Assembly (NCBI GenBank): GCA_905194705.1
Contig: CAJJTI010000004.1
Coordinates: 1 to 37,118, forward strand
DNA: 37,118 nt
DNA from: an uncultured Solobacterium sp.
GTDB lineage: Bacteria; Bacillota_I; Bacilli_A; Erysipelotrichales; Erysipelotrichaceae
Direction: 5' to 3'
Shown: in pieces, positions 1 to 11,981 of the stretch
Numbering within the stretch: the first letter of the stretch is position 1
How the letters are laid out: every line of letters begins with the position of its first letter
Position numbers and translations under genes: made by a program
The notes under the pieces: generated by a model
Told to the model about the DNA's origin: nothing
The model's database searches: none
The model's input: only the letters and a program-made list of their open reading frames with translations

Positions 1-50
1 TAGAAATGGCCTTTAAAACACAGAAAGTAGTGAAATTTAGAGAATATTAT

Positions 51-94
51 AAAAAGAAAACCTAAGAAACCCTTTATTTATCGCATTTCTTAGG
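51..94 (-). terminator. Second rho-independent terminator downstream of atpC
   Basis: On the minus strand CCTAAGAAA (94-86) pairs with TTTCTTAGG (69-61), followed by a T-rich run (60-51). It lies about 85 nt beyond the atpC terminator, so it is either a back-up stop for the ATP operon or the end of a short separate transcript. No ORF of note is seen in 1-200. Confidence 0.6.
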
Positions 95-173
95 TCCACT
101 GTGCAAATTAGTTATTTTAATTTTCTTAACAAATTGGGTATATTTTATCAAACGCATTGAAATTCTTATAATA

Positions 174-200
174 TAAAAAGACGACTTTTTGAAGGTCGTC

Positions 201-203
<3 letters not shown>
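174..203 (-). terminator. ATP synthase operon terminator
   Basis: Perfect 8-bp stem AAGACGAC/GTCGTCTT (202-195 with 185-178 on the minus strand), followed by a T run. The stem begins inside the atpC stop codon, as expected for a tight operon end. Confidence 0.85.
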
Positions 204-2850
<2,647 letters not shown>

Positions 2851-2853
2851 ACA

Positions 2854-4911
<2,058 letters not shown>

Positions 4912-4919
<8 letters not shown>

Positions 4920-5424
4920 TGCTTGTCGCTTCCTTTACAAAACTATCTACAGCTTCTTTATCCATTTGTGCATCACTCTTAGAACCAATTAACTTTTCAG
5001 TTGCGGCCATTGCAATATCAACCATTTCTTTTTGCATTGAAGCAACCATTTCAATCTTTTGTTTATTGATTCTATCTTCAGCTTTTTGCATCGTATTCTG
5101 TGCTTCTTTTTGTGCTTCTTGTAGAATTGCGTCTTTTTGAGCTTTAGCTTCTTTAATAGCCGCATCTACAATTTGTTGTGATTTATTACTTGCTTCACCA
5201 AGTTCTTGTGAAGCTTTTTCACGGTCAACACTTGCCGCTTTCTTTAATGCTTCACTTTCTTCTAAATCACTTTGCATCTTATCAGCACGTTTACCTAAGA
5301 AATTCTGAACAGAAGTCCATAAAAATTTCTTCATGAGCAAAAATAGTACTAAAGTACTGCACAATTGAACTACCATGGTAATCGGATTTGGAATTAATTG
5401 ACTTAAAATGTCAATATCTATCAT
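4912..5424 (-). CDS. atpF: F1F0 ATP synthase b subunit (peripheral stalk)
   Basis: The b subunit is the membrane-anchored stator. The 170-residue protein has one N-terminal membrane segment (about residues 14-33) followed by a long charged coiled coil rich in Ala, Glu, Lys and Gln. The GKRADKM region at the membrane exit is typical. It follows atpE by 17 nt and overlaps atpH. Confidence 0.96.
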
Positions 5425-5441
5425 GGTATCTCCTAACTAAA

Positions 5442-5672
5442 TTAATAAACAAAGATTAAAAGAACTGCTACTAATAGTCCATAAATCGCACATGTTTCAG
5501 ATAACGCAATACCTAAAATCATCGTACTTCTAATCTTAGATTCTGCTTCAGGATTTTTACCAATCGCATCACACGCATGTGCTGCAACAGTTCCTTCACC
5601 TAAACCAGTCATAAAACCAGTTAATACGGCAATACCTGCACCAATCGCAATCAAACCTCTATTAATATCCAT
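5442..5672 (-). CDS. atpE: F1F0 ATP synthase c subunit with two-carboxylate ion site
   Basis: This is the rotor-ring subunit, with two membrane helices joined by the polar loop KNPEAE (39-44). The essential carboxylate is E59 in LSETCAIYG. Helix 1 carries a second glutamate, E26 (LGEG), at the place where Na+-driven rings have Gln32. T60 sits where the Na+ ligand Ser66 of Ilyobacter tartaricus is, and Y64 matches its Tyr70. A two-carboxylate (E/E) site is known from the Na+ ring of Fusobacterium nucleatum. Coupling to Na+ is therefore plausible but inferred. A strong AGGAGG lies upstream, as expected for a subunit made in many copies. Confidence 0.96.
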   Translation of the reverse strand: MDINRGLIAIGAGIAVLTGFMTGLGEGTVAAHACDAIGKNPEAESKIRSTMILGIALSETCAIYGLLVAVLLIFVY

Positions 5673-5691
5673 AAATCTAACAAAGCCTCCT

Positions 5692-6402
5692 TTATGCTTT
5701 CTTTATTTCATCAGGCATATCATTCCCGATTAAAACCACTGTTAATGTAACAAATACTAATGTCTGGATAAATCCAGCAAATAAATCAAAATAAACATGT
5801 AATACAGGAGCTATAACAGGTCCCATAAAGTTAAATACATTACCTGATACATTTGTAAATAATCCTGCAATAAGATTACTTAACACTTGGGCACCAGAAT
5901 AAACTAAACTCATCATAATACTTCCACAAATGATATTACCGAATAAACGTAATGACATTGATACCATTGTAGAAAACTTACCAATAATATTCATTGGTAA
6001 CATTACTGGAATTGGTTCTATGAATCCATGGAACCAAGCTGCTACACCACTATACTTAAATTCAGTAATCTGAATTAAGACCCACGTAATAAATGCTAAT
6101 AGTAATGTAACGCTAAGATTTGCAGTTGGAGATGATAAACCAAATAATGAACATGTATTACTGATAAATATATATACCCATAATACAAGAATATATGGTG
6201 TTAACTTTGCTGCATTGTCTTTACCAGTATTTGTTGTTACGGTATTTGATACCATTTCAACTCCCGCAAATACTGCCGCATAAATTCCTTTTGGTTTTTC
6301 CAAAGGATCTAATGCATCAATCTTTTTCGATAGTACTACGATAGCTATACCGATAATTATCGTTAATAGAATAATCGTATATACATCACTTTGTATAACC
6401 AT
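5692..6402 (-). CDS. atpB: F1F0 ATP synthase a subunit
   Basis: The a subunit provides the stator half-channels for ions. The 236-residue hydrophobic protein has five to six membrane helices. The essential arginine is R152 in MSLRLFGN, and the C-terminal helix FAGFIQTLVFVTLTVVLI is family-typical. It sits between atpI and atpE in canonical order. Length is normal. Confidence 0.96.
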   Translation of the reverse strand: MVIQSDVYTIILLTIIIGIAIVVLSKKIDALDPLEKPKGIYAAVFAGVEMVSNTVTTNTGKDNAAKLTPYILVLWVYIFISNTCSLFGLSSPTANLSVTLLLAFITWVLIQITEFKYSGVAAWFHGFIEPIPVMLPMNIIGKFSTMVSMSLRLFGNIICGSIMMSLVYSGAQVLSNLIAGLFTNVSGNVFNFMGPVIAPVLHVYFDLFAGFIQTLVFVTLTVVLIGNDMPDEIKKA

Positions 6403-6407
6403 TTCTC

Positions 6408-6746
6408 TTACTCCTTACTTACTAATGACTGCAAGATAATTGCCCACTTAATAGATAACACTCCCACAGCACAAGCAATCACATTGAAATAATTTCTATT
6501 TACTGCACATATGACTAGTACTGCCGCCATAATAAAGTAATTAACTGTAAAATGTGATGTTCCTGTTCTTTTTCCAGCAATTCTTGTATCTAATACAGAA
6601 TTCCAGAAAGAATTGTTGCGAAAATATAATACTATTGAGACTAGTGTACCAAGAATAAAACCTGTTGTCAGCTTGTAATCTATAACTGCAAGTACTAAAC
6701 TAATACCAATTTCTATCGCAAATATCAGCCAACCTGTTTTCTTCAT
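6408..6746 (-). CDS. atpI: AtpI-like small membrane protein of the ATP synthase operon
   Basis: A hydrophobic protein of about 112 residues with four predicted membrane segments (about 5-22, 28-45, 60-80, 84-105). It sits immediately upstream of atpB, the usual place of atpI, whose product is thought to help c-ring assembly or cation supply. The start at ATG 6746 is chosen because AAGGTGG lies just before it; a TTG at 6770 would add eight unsupported residues. Sequence similarity within the AtpI family is weak, so the name rests largely on position. The 64-nt gap to parB contains AT-rich, promoter-like sequence, but no strong promoter could be picked. Confidence 0.75.
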   Translation of the reverse strand: MKKTGWLIFAIEIGISLVLAVIDYKLTTGFILGTLVSIVLYFRNNSFWNSVLDTRIAGKRTGTSHFTVNYFIMAAVLVICAVNRNYFNVIACAVGVLSIKWAIILQSLVSKE

Positions 6747-6810
6747 ATTCCACCTTAGATATTTTTGCAAATTTTATAAGATATTTTAATACATAAATTG
6801 CCAAAATTGT

Positions 6811-7704
6811 CTAAATTCCTTTATCTAAACAATCTAGTATTTCTAAGATACGGTTCAAATCCTTAGTATCATGGAACGCAATTGTCATTTTATTTTTACC
6901 AATTTCAACTTGCGTAGCCAGTTTCTCACTTAAGCGATGTTCTAAATCTAATACAACAGGATCTTTTTCTCCTTTATCTTTTTTCTTTTTGTTATCTTGT
7001 CCATTTAGTTCACGAATATATTTTTCAACATCACGTACAGACATTTTTTCTTTCATGATATGAATTGCCACATCATACATTTCATCTTCATCTTTTAAAG
7101 AAAGTAATGGACGAACATGTCCCATTGTTAATTTCTTTTCGCTGACTAATTGTTGAACATCTTGTGGTAGTTTTAACAAGCGAAGCATATTAGCACAATA
7201 TTCTCTTGACTTACCAACTCTTTCCGCAAGCTTTTCTTGTGTATACCCTAAACGTTTAATTAAGCTGTCATACGCTGCTGCTTCTTCAATTGGATTTAAA
7301 TCTTCACGTTGTACATTTTCCAAGATGGAAATTTCCATCATTTCTTCATCTGTAAATTCTACAGAAATAGCAGGAACAACTGTCAATCCAGCAAGTTTTG
7401 CAGCACGTAATCTTCTTTCACCAGCAATTAGTTCATAACCTTTTGCCTGACTCTTACGAACTAATAATGGTGTAAAAATACCATGTACTTTAATTGAATT
7501 AGATAAATCTTGTAATGCTTTTTCATCAAATTCTTTACGTGGTTGATAAGGGTTTGCCCTTATTTCGTCAATCGCAATTTCAATTTCTCTTCTGCCTGGT
7601 ACTTCTTTGCCATTATTTTGAATGTCATCAAGAAACTGTTCAACATTAGTCCCAAAGATAGAATCTAATCCTTTACCAAGCCCTTTTCTTGATTTGTCAG
7701 CCAT
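6811..7704 (-). CDS. parB: Chromosome partitioning protein ParB (Spo0J), parS-binding CTPase
   Basis: ParB binds parS, spreads as a CTP-dependent clamp and loads SMC near the origin. The 297-residue protein starts with the family tag KGLGKGLDSIF and has the CTP-binding motif GERRLRA (95-101). The ENVQREDLNP segment follows, then a helix-turn-helix (about 155-180, TQEKLAERVGKSREYC). R167 (GKSRE) and G195 (TMGHVR) are residues expected of parS-specific ParB, in contrast to the neighbouring Noc. The start codon overlaps the parA stop by one base. Two perfect parS sites lie in this window at 23670-23685 and 25204-25219. Confidence 0.95.
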   Translation of the reverse strand: MADKSRKGLGKGLDSIFGTNVEQFLDDIQNNGKEVPGRREIEIAIDEIRANPYQPRKEFDEKALQDLSNSIKVHGIFTPLLVRKSQAKGYELIAGERRLRAAKLAGLTVVPAISVEFTDEEMMEISILENVQREDLNPIEEAAAYDSLIKRLGYTQEKLAERVGKSREYCANMLRLLKLPQDVQQLVSEKKLTMGHVRPLLSLKDEDEMYDVAIHIMKEKMSVRDVEKYIRELNGQDNKKKKDKGEKDPVVLDLEHRLSEKLATQVEIGKNKMTIAFHDTKDLNRILEILDCLDKGI

Positions 7705-8495
7705 TAGCGACCTCCTCTTTCATTCTGCATCAGAACTTCTTTTACTATAGCAGCATATGCTTTAGCACCTTCAGATTTTGTATCATATTCAAAAATAGAT
7801 TCCTCTCTACTTGGTGCTTCTGATAAACGAACGTTTCTTGGTATATATCCTCTATATACTTTTTCTTTAAAATATTTTCTAACTTCTTGTTGTACTTCTA
7901 CAGATAACTTTGTTCTAACGTCAAACATTGTTAGAAGTACACCTTCAATTGATAATCTCGGATTCCATAATTTCTGTATTAAACGAATTGTACTTAATAA
8001 CTGTGTTAAGCCTTCAAGTGCGAAGTATTCACATTGTACTGGAATCATAACTGAATCTGCTGCTGTTAAAGCATTTGTATTTAATAAACCAAGTGAAGGA
8101 GGGCAATCGATAATGATATAGTCATAATCATTTCTCGCTTCATCTAATTTTGCTTTAAGTAATCTTTCTCTTCCTATTTCATAAGAGTTACTGGCCATTT
8201 CTACATCAGCACCCGATAAGTTGATTGTTGCTGGAAGTATATCAAGAGGTGGCATATCCAGATGAACCACACAATCTTTTACGCTTTCTTCTCCCATTAA
8301 CACTTCATATACACTTTTATTTCTATCAAAACCAACTTTATTTGTTCCAATACCATGAGTTGCATTTCCTTGAGGATCGAAATCTACAAGTAATACTCTT
8401 CTATTTGCATATGCAAGTCCTGCACTTAAATTGATACTTGTTGTTGTTTTACCTACGCCACCCTTTTGGTTGGCTACTGCAATAATCTTTCCCAT
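7704..8495 (-). CDS. parA: Chromosome partitioning ATPase ParA (Soj)
   Basis: This is a deviant Walker ATPase that acts with ParB in origin segregation and regulates replication initiation in Bacillus. The 263-residue protein has KGGVGKTT (11-18), the Walker A' DFDPQGN (39-45) and the Walker B segment DYIIIDCPPSLG (about 125-136). It lacks an N-terminal DNA-binding extension, as is normal for chromosomal Soj. It follows noc by 16 nt and overlaps parB by one base. Confidence 0.96.
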   Translation of the reverse strand: MGKIIAVANQKGGVGKTTTSINLSAGLAYANRRVLLVDFDPQGNATHGIGTNKVGFDRNKSVYEVLMGEESVKDCVVHLDMPPLDILPATINLSGADVEMASNSYEIGRERLLKAKLDEARNDYDYIIIDCPPSLGLLNTNALTAADSVMIPVQCEYFALEGLTQLLSTIRLIQKLWNPRLSIEGVLLTMFDVRTKLSVEVQQEVRKYFKEKVYRGYIPRNVRLSEAPSREESIFEYDTKSEGAKAYAAIVKEVLMQNERGGR

Positions 8496-8511
8496 AAATT
8501 TCTAACCTCTA

Positions 8512-9321
8512 TTATTTAGGAAAACGAATGATTATCTTTACGTCCATATCTGATTCTTCTATTTCAGAGACAACATCAATTCCTAATCCCTTAACCATCT
8601 GTATACTTTCATTAATTGTATTGATACCTAATTGCATATTTCTGCTAAAACCTTTTGTCTTTTGACGCTTATGTGTTTTAGCAGGAAGTGATAATTTTTC
8701 AACATATGCATCAGCTTGACGAACATTCATTTCTTCTTTCACGATATGATGATATGCATCTACTCTTTTTTCTTCAGGTAGGCGTAGTAAAGACCTTGCA
8801 TGTCTTTCAGAAATTTTCTTTTCCAAAACACCCGCTTGAATTTCATCAGGTAAATTTAATAAACGAATTTTATTTGCAACAGCCGACTGGCTCTTACCAA
8901 CTTTTTGAGCAACCTGCTCTTGTGTTAAACCAGCTTGTCTCATAATTTGCACATAAGATTTCGCTTCTTCGATTGCTGTTAAATCTTCACGTTGAATATT
9001 TTCAACAAGTGCCATTTCTGCTGCCTGGTTTTCGCTGGGCGACAAAATATAACAAGATATTTTTTCAAAACCTGCTTTCTTGCATGCGCGAAATCTTCTT
9101 TCACCAGCAATTATTTCATAATGTCCATCAACATCTCTAACTGTAATAGGTTGAATTAAACCATTTTCTTTAATTGATTCACTTAATTCTTTTATTGCTT
9201 CTTCATCAAATTTTAATCTCGGTTGATATCTTGATGGTTGAATTTCATTAATATTTATTTCAACAACATTTCCTGTACGATCTTTATTTCCTGTACTTAA
9301 TATATTAAATAGGCTTGCCAT
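8512..9321 (-). CDS. noc: Nucleoid occlusion protein Noc (ParB paralogue)
   Basis: Noc binds NBS sites, recruits DNA to the membrane and blocks FtsZ assembly over the nucleoid. The 269-residue ParB-fold protein has GERRFRA (73-79) and an HTH (LTQEQVAQKVGKSQSAVANK, 132-151). Its specificity positions look like Noc, not ParB: Q145 (GKSQ), K151 (ANK) and R174 (SERHAR). The N-terminus MASLFNILS can form the short amphipathic helix that anchors Noc in the membrane. The order rsmG-noc-soj-spo0J matches Bacillus subtilis. A second ParB is the alternative, but it is less likely. Confidence 0.88.
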   Translation of the reverse strand: MASLFNILSTGNKDRTGNVVEININEIQPSRYQPRLKFDEEAIKELSESIKENGLIQPITVRDVDGHYEIIAGERRFRACKKAGFEKISCYILSPSENQAAEMALVENIQREDLTAIEEAKSYVQIMRQAGLTQEQVAQKVGKSQSAVANKIRLLNLPDEIQAGVLEKKISERHARSLLRLPEEKRVDAYHHIVKEEMNVRQADAYVEKLSLPAKTHKRQKTKGFSRNMQLGINTINESIQMVKGLGIDVVSEIEESDMDVKIIIRFPK

Positions 9322-9331
9322 ATATCCCCCT

Positions 9332-10030
9332 TTATAGTGGCTTCTTTTTTATTTTTGCATAAGCTCTTGGATACTTCATTGGTGTTTTCTTCGCTTTTTT
9401 ACAAATAACAAATACTCTTTTTGCTCCATCTGGTAGATCTTCTTTTTCTACTATTGGCGCACTTGATCCAAGTTCTGCCAAAGCATGTTTTGCTAAAGCA
9501 GTTTCTTCTTCCCCTTGACTGCCTTTCATACTGATAAATACACCATTTATCTTTACAAAAGGAATACAAAGTTCTGATAGCACCTGTAAATTTGCAACAG
9601 CCCTTGCTGTAACGACATCAAACATTTCCCGGTAAATAGTAATGCACTCTTCCGCACGCTTGTTAACAATAGTCACATTGCTTAAAGCTAATGTATTTTT
9701 CACCTCTTCTAAAAATGTACATCTTTTCCCAGTTGGTTCAATCAAAGTAACTTCTATATCACTTCTAGCAATAGCAATAACCATACCTGGAAAACCAGCA
9801 CCAGTTCCAATATCTGCTAAATTTTTACAGTCTGATATGTATTTTAGCAACAAAAGCGAGTCAAAAAAATGTTTTTCAATAACTTCTTCTTTTTCTACAA
9901 TTGCTGTTAAATTAATTTTTTCATTCCACTCTTTTAATAGATCAGCATATCTATCATATTTTTCTATCATTTCATCAGTTAAAACGATATTGTTTTTTAA
10001 CGATTCTTTTTTTAATTCTTCAAAATTCAT
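9332..10030 (-). CDS. rsmG: 16S rRNA m7G527 methyltransferase RsmG (GidB)
   Basis: The enzyme methylates N7 of G527 in 16S rRNA using S-adenosylmethionine. The 232-residue protein has the N-terminal segment LKEWNEKINLTAI, the SAM-binding glycine loop LADIGTGAGFPGM (about 91-103) and the VTARAVANL motif. It is the first gene of the minus-strand run and lies 10 nt before noc. In many Bacillota mnmG sits directly upstream, but here it is at 17.6-19.5 kb. The coding sequence contains a near-perfect Noc-binding-site candidate at 9624-9637. Confidence 0.95.
   Translation of the reverse strand: MNFEELKKESLKNNIVLTDEMIEKYDRYADLLKEWNEKINLTAIVEKEEVIEKHFFDSLLLLKYISDCKNLADIGTGAGFPGMVIAIARSDIEVTLIEPTGKRCTFLEEVKNTLALSNVTIVNKRAEECITIYREMFDVVTARAVANLQVLSELCIPFVKINGVFISMKGSQGEEETALAKHALAELGSSAPIVEKEDLPDGAKRVFVICKKAKKTPMKYPRAYAKIKKKPL
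9624..9637. promoter_or_regulatory. Candidate Noc-binding site (NBS), one mismatch
   Basis: ATTTCCCGGTAAAT differs at one base from the Bacillus subtilis NBS consensus ATTTCCCGGGAAAT. It lies within rsmG, next to noc. A 14-mer within one mismatch is unlikely by chance in 37 kb, but the consensus in this lineage is not known. Confidence 0.45.
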
Positions 10031-10113
10031 GTAATTGCACTCTTTCGCTCATATATACTATCATGCAAATTATATTTAAAAAAAGTCTTGCATATTATTA
10101 TTTTTGTGCTTGT

Positions 10114-10140
10114 ATTGTGGAAAACTTTTTTATCCACAAT
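10114..10140. promoter_or_regulatory. Inverted pair of DnaA-box-like sites
   Basis: A perfect DnaA box TTATCCACA (10130-10138) faces an inverted TTTTCCACA (10116-10124 on minus). The arms ATTGTGGA/TCCACAAT also form an 8-bp inverted repeat. It is in the AT-rich gap between the divergent rsmG operon and the downstream plus-strand genes, where no transcript should end, so a terminator role is unlikely. DnaA titration, regulation of the rsmG operon, or part of an origin are options. Confidence 0.5.
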
Positions 10141-10177
10141 TTTATGCTTCTTTTTTAATATCTTTCCATAAATTACT

Positions 10178-10192
10178 CGTCAATTATTGACG
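10178..10192. promoter_or_regulatory. Perfect palindrome CGTCAATTATTGACG, possible operator
   Basis: Seven-base arms surround a single central base. It lies about 65 nt upstream of the small ORF at 10259 and shares TTGACG with a possible -35 box. Its binding protein is unknown. Confidence 0.4.
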
Positions 10193-10258
10193 ATTCAGTT
10201 AGCCATTACAAATATATTTTAGTATAGTCACAGCTAACTTATTAGGCGGAAGATTATT

Positions 10259-10375
10259 ATGAAAATAAAAGAAGCAATGAAATTCTACAACCCTAGAATG
10301 TTAATTTATCATCCAATAATTGCAATTCGACATTTAATTGAAAATAAAAAATATAACAATCAAATTGGATTTTAA
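10259..10375 (+). CDS. Small ORF, 38 residues, unknown function
   Basis: The ORF starts with ATG at 10259 behind a good ribosome-binding site (GGCGGAAG, about 7 nt upstream) and ends at TAA 10375. The predicted peptide begins MKIKEAMKFYN, is basic, and has a short hydrophobic middle (MLIYHPIIAI, residues 14-23). No family is recognised. The region lies between a palindrome and the tetR promoter. It could be a genuine small protein, a leader peptide, or a remnant of a larger gene; only the start context favours translation. Confidence 0.45.
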   Translation: MKIKEAMKFYNPRMLIYHPIIAIRHLIENKKYNNQIGF

Positions 10376-10409
10376 CTTTTAACTTCAGAAAAAATTTTTT
10401 TAAAATTAC

Positions 10410-10437
10410 TAGACATCCAGAAAATTATCTCTATACT
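10410..10437 (+). promoter_or_regulatory. Candidate tetR promoter
   Basis: TAGACA (10410-10415), a 16-nt spacer, then TATACT (10432-10437). The predicted start of transcription falls in the operator at 10443-10455, consistent with autorepression. Confidence 0.5.
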
Positions 10438-10442
10438 ATAAA

Positions 10443-10455
10443 TGAACATTGTTCA
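10443..10455. promoter_or_regulatory. TetR operator 1 (TGAAC-ATT-GTTCA)
   Basis: A 5-bp inverted repeat with a 3-base spacer, just downstream of the tetR -10 box. The same TGAAC-N3-GTTCA motif recurs at 11072-11084 before the membrane-protein gene. Shared spacing and sequence support a common repressor, most simply the TetR protein encoded between them. Confidence 0.65.
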
Positions 10456-10469
10456 AATTGAGGTGCTTG

Positions 10470-11027
10470 ATGAATAAGATTGTTACATCAAAAGAAGAAA
10501 TATTACAAACAAGTCGTAAATTAATACAGCAACATGGATGGTCTGCTGTTAGTATACGATCTGTCGCTGCAGCATGTGATGTTTCCGTCGGATCAATATA
10601 TAACTACTTTGATTCCAAAACAGATTTAGTTGGTGCAACAATCGAAAGTGTCTGGCAAGAAATCTTTCATAAACCTGAAGATAAAACGATATTTCAAAAT
10701 GCTGAAAGCAGTATTAAATGGATTTATGAAAGAATGGCTTATGGAAATCAAGCTTATCCTGGTTTCTTCACTCTTCACTCAATCAGTTACTTACGTGAAG
10801 ATAAATCAGATGGCATTCAACGAATGCAACAAGCCTGGCATCACATTATTATAGGTATCAGTGAAGCATTAAAACATGATACTAACATTCGCAAAGACGC
10901 ATTCAACGATGAGTTTACAGCTGATAAATTTGCCGAAGTACTCTTTTCACTAGTTGTATCTTCTCTATTACAACAAAACTTCGACCCATCTACTGTATTA
11001 ACTATTATTCGTAGAGTTTTATATTAA
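10470..11027 (+). CDS. TetR/AcrR family transcriptional regulator
   Basis: A 185-residue protein with an N-terminal TetR-type helix-turn-helix: EEILQTSRKLIQQHGWSAVS, then DVSVGSIYNYFDSKTDL (about residues 33-50). The C-terminal ligand-binding region is not assigned to a known subfamily. ATG 10470 is chosen because GAGGTG lies 5 nt before it; the TTG at 10449 falls inside the operator. It probably represses itself and the adjacent membrane protein at 11106 through the paired operators. The ligand is unknown. Confidence 0.88.
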   Translation: MNKIVTSKEEILQTSRKLIQQHGWSAVSIRSVAAACDVSVGSIYNYFDSKTDLVGATIESVWQEIFHKPEDKTIFQNAESSIKWIYERMAYGNQAYPGFFTLHSISYLREDKSDGIQRMQQAWHHIIIGISEALKHDTNIRKDAFNDEFTADKFAEVLFSLVVSSLLQQNFDPSTVLTIIRRVLY

Positions 11028-11031
11028 AAAA

Positions 11032-11057
11032 TTAATCCCATCTTAGTGTGGGATTAA
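11032..11057. terminator. Hairpin between tetR and the membrane-protein gene
   Basis: TTAATCCCA/TGGGATTAA forms a perfect 9-bp stem with an 8-nt loop right after tetR. The U-tract is good only on the minus strand; on the plus strand the tail is AAATTTG. It may slow or partly stop tetR transcription, leaving the next gene to its own promoter. Confidence 0.4.
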
Positions 11058-11071
11058 AATTTGAATTAAAC

Positions 11072-11084
11072 TGAACATAGTTCA
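11072..11084. promoter_or_regulatory. TetR operator 2 (TGAAC-ATA-GTTCA)
   Basis: A near copy of the operator at 10443, placed 22 nt before the start codon of the seven-helix membrane protein and upstream of its AAGGAG. It suggests direct repression of that gene by the TetR protein. Confidence 0.65.
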
Positions 11085-11105
11085 TTTAGAAAAGGAGATT
11101 ATATT

Positions 11106-11771
11106 ATGCAAGCTATTGTTGAAACACTATTTGACGCTTTTTATCTAGTATTTGTTATTTCTATCGGTATCCGCATGGTTAAATCATGCAAGAACAATCC
11201 TCAATTCAAGTTATTCGGTCTTATGGCTATCGTTCTTGGTGCTGGTGACTCTTTCCACCTTATCCCTCGTGCTACAGCTTTATGTACTACTGGTCTAGAA
11301 AACTTCACTTTTGCTTTAGGTCTTGGTAAATGGATTACTTCTGTTACAATGACTGCTTTCTATGTACTACTTTATTATGCATGGCGTGAAAGATATCAAA
11401 TCAAAGGTCAAAAGAACTTAACTGTATCTGTATATGTATTAGCTTTAATCCGTGTAGTATTATGCATGATGCCTCAAAACAACTGGTTGACTGGTGAATC
11501 ATCACTTGCATGGGCAATTTACCGTAACCTTCCATTTGCTATTATCGGTATTATTATGATTGCTCTATTCTATAAGAGTGCAAAAGAAAATAACGACTCC
11601 TCTTTTAAATGGATGTGGTTAACAATCGTATTAAGCTTTGGTTTCTATATTCCTGTAGTATTATGGGCTGATACAATTCCTATGATTGGTATGTTAATGA
11701 TTCCTAAAACATGTGCTTATGTTTGGACTGTAGTTATTGGCTACAATGCAATGAAGAAAGAACTAAACTAA
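11106..11771 (+). CDS. Seven-helix integral membrane protein, unknown function
   Basis: A 221-residue hydrophobic protein with about seven membrane segments, roughly at residues 5-24, 34-52, 70-92, 104-122, 137-156, 168-188 and 191-213. No signal peptide or known domain is recognised. Polar and charged residues inside or at the edge of helix 2 (GDSFHLIPR, 47-55) and a Trp-rich sixth helix may mark a binding pocket. It starts after AAGGAG. A TetR-type operator lies upstream, so it looks like an inducible transporter, sensor or enzyme responding to the regulator's ligand; that role is inference. Confidence 0.8.
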   Translation: MQAIVETLFDAFYLVFVISIGIRMVKSCKNNPQFKLFGLMAIVLGAGDSFHLIPRATALCTTGLENFTFALGLGKWITSVTMTAFYVLLYYAWRERYQIKGQKNLTVSVYVLALIRVVLCMMPQNNWLTGESSLAWAIYRNLPFAIIGIIMIALFYKSAKENNDSSFKWMWLTIVLSFGFYIPVVLWADTIPMIGMLMIPKTCAYVWTVVIGYNAMKKELN

Positions 11772-11929
11772 TTATATATATTTAAATATCAACGATATTT
11801 TCATCTATCATTAGTAATGGATTAAGTAAAAAATTTAAAGATAGTAAAAAAGCCGTTGTTATATAAAAACAGTTAAAACCACTTTTAAAAGAAAAGATTA
11901 AATCATCATTTTAGATTTTCAAACATGGC

Positions 11930-11955
11930 AAAACCCACTATCATTAGTGGGTTTT
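11930..11955. terminator. Bidirectional terminator
   Basis: A perfect 11-bp stem, AAAACCCACTA/TAGTGGGTTTT, with a TCAT loop. It is T-rich on both sides and lies between the convergent membrane-protein gene and purH, so it can serve both strands. Confidence 0.85.
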
Positions 11956-11981
11956 GTTATTCATATAAATGATTTTATAAT

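Noticed and set aside
10114..10140. Reading the ATTGTGGA/TCCACAAT repeat as a terminator
   Set aside because: It lies between divergent transcription units, and the arms are DnaA-box-like, so a binding-site reading is preferred.
10449..10469. Upstream TTG start for the TetR gene
   Set aside because: It lies inside the operator and lacks an RBS; ATG 10470 has GAGGTG at proper spacing.
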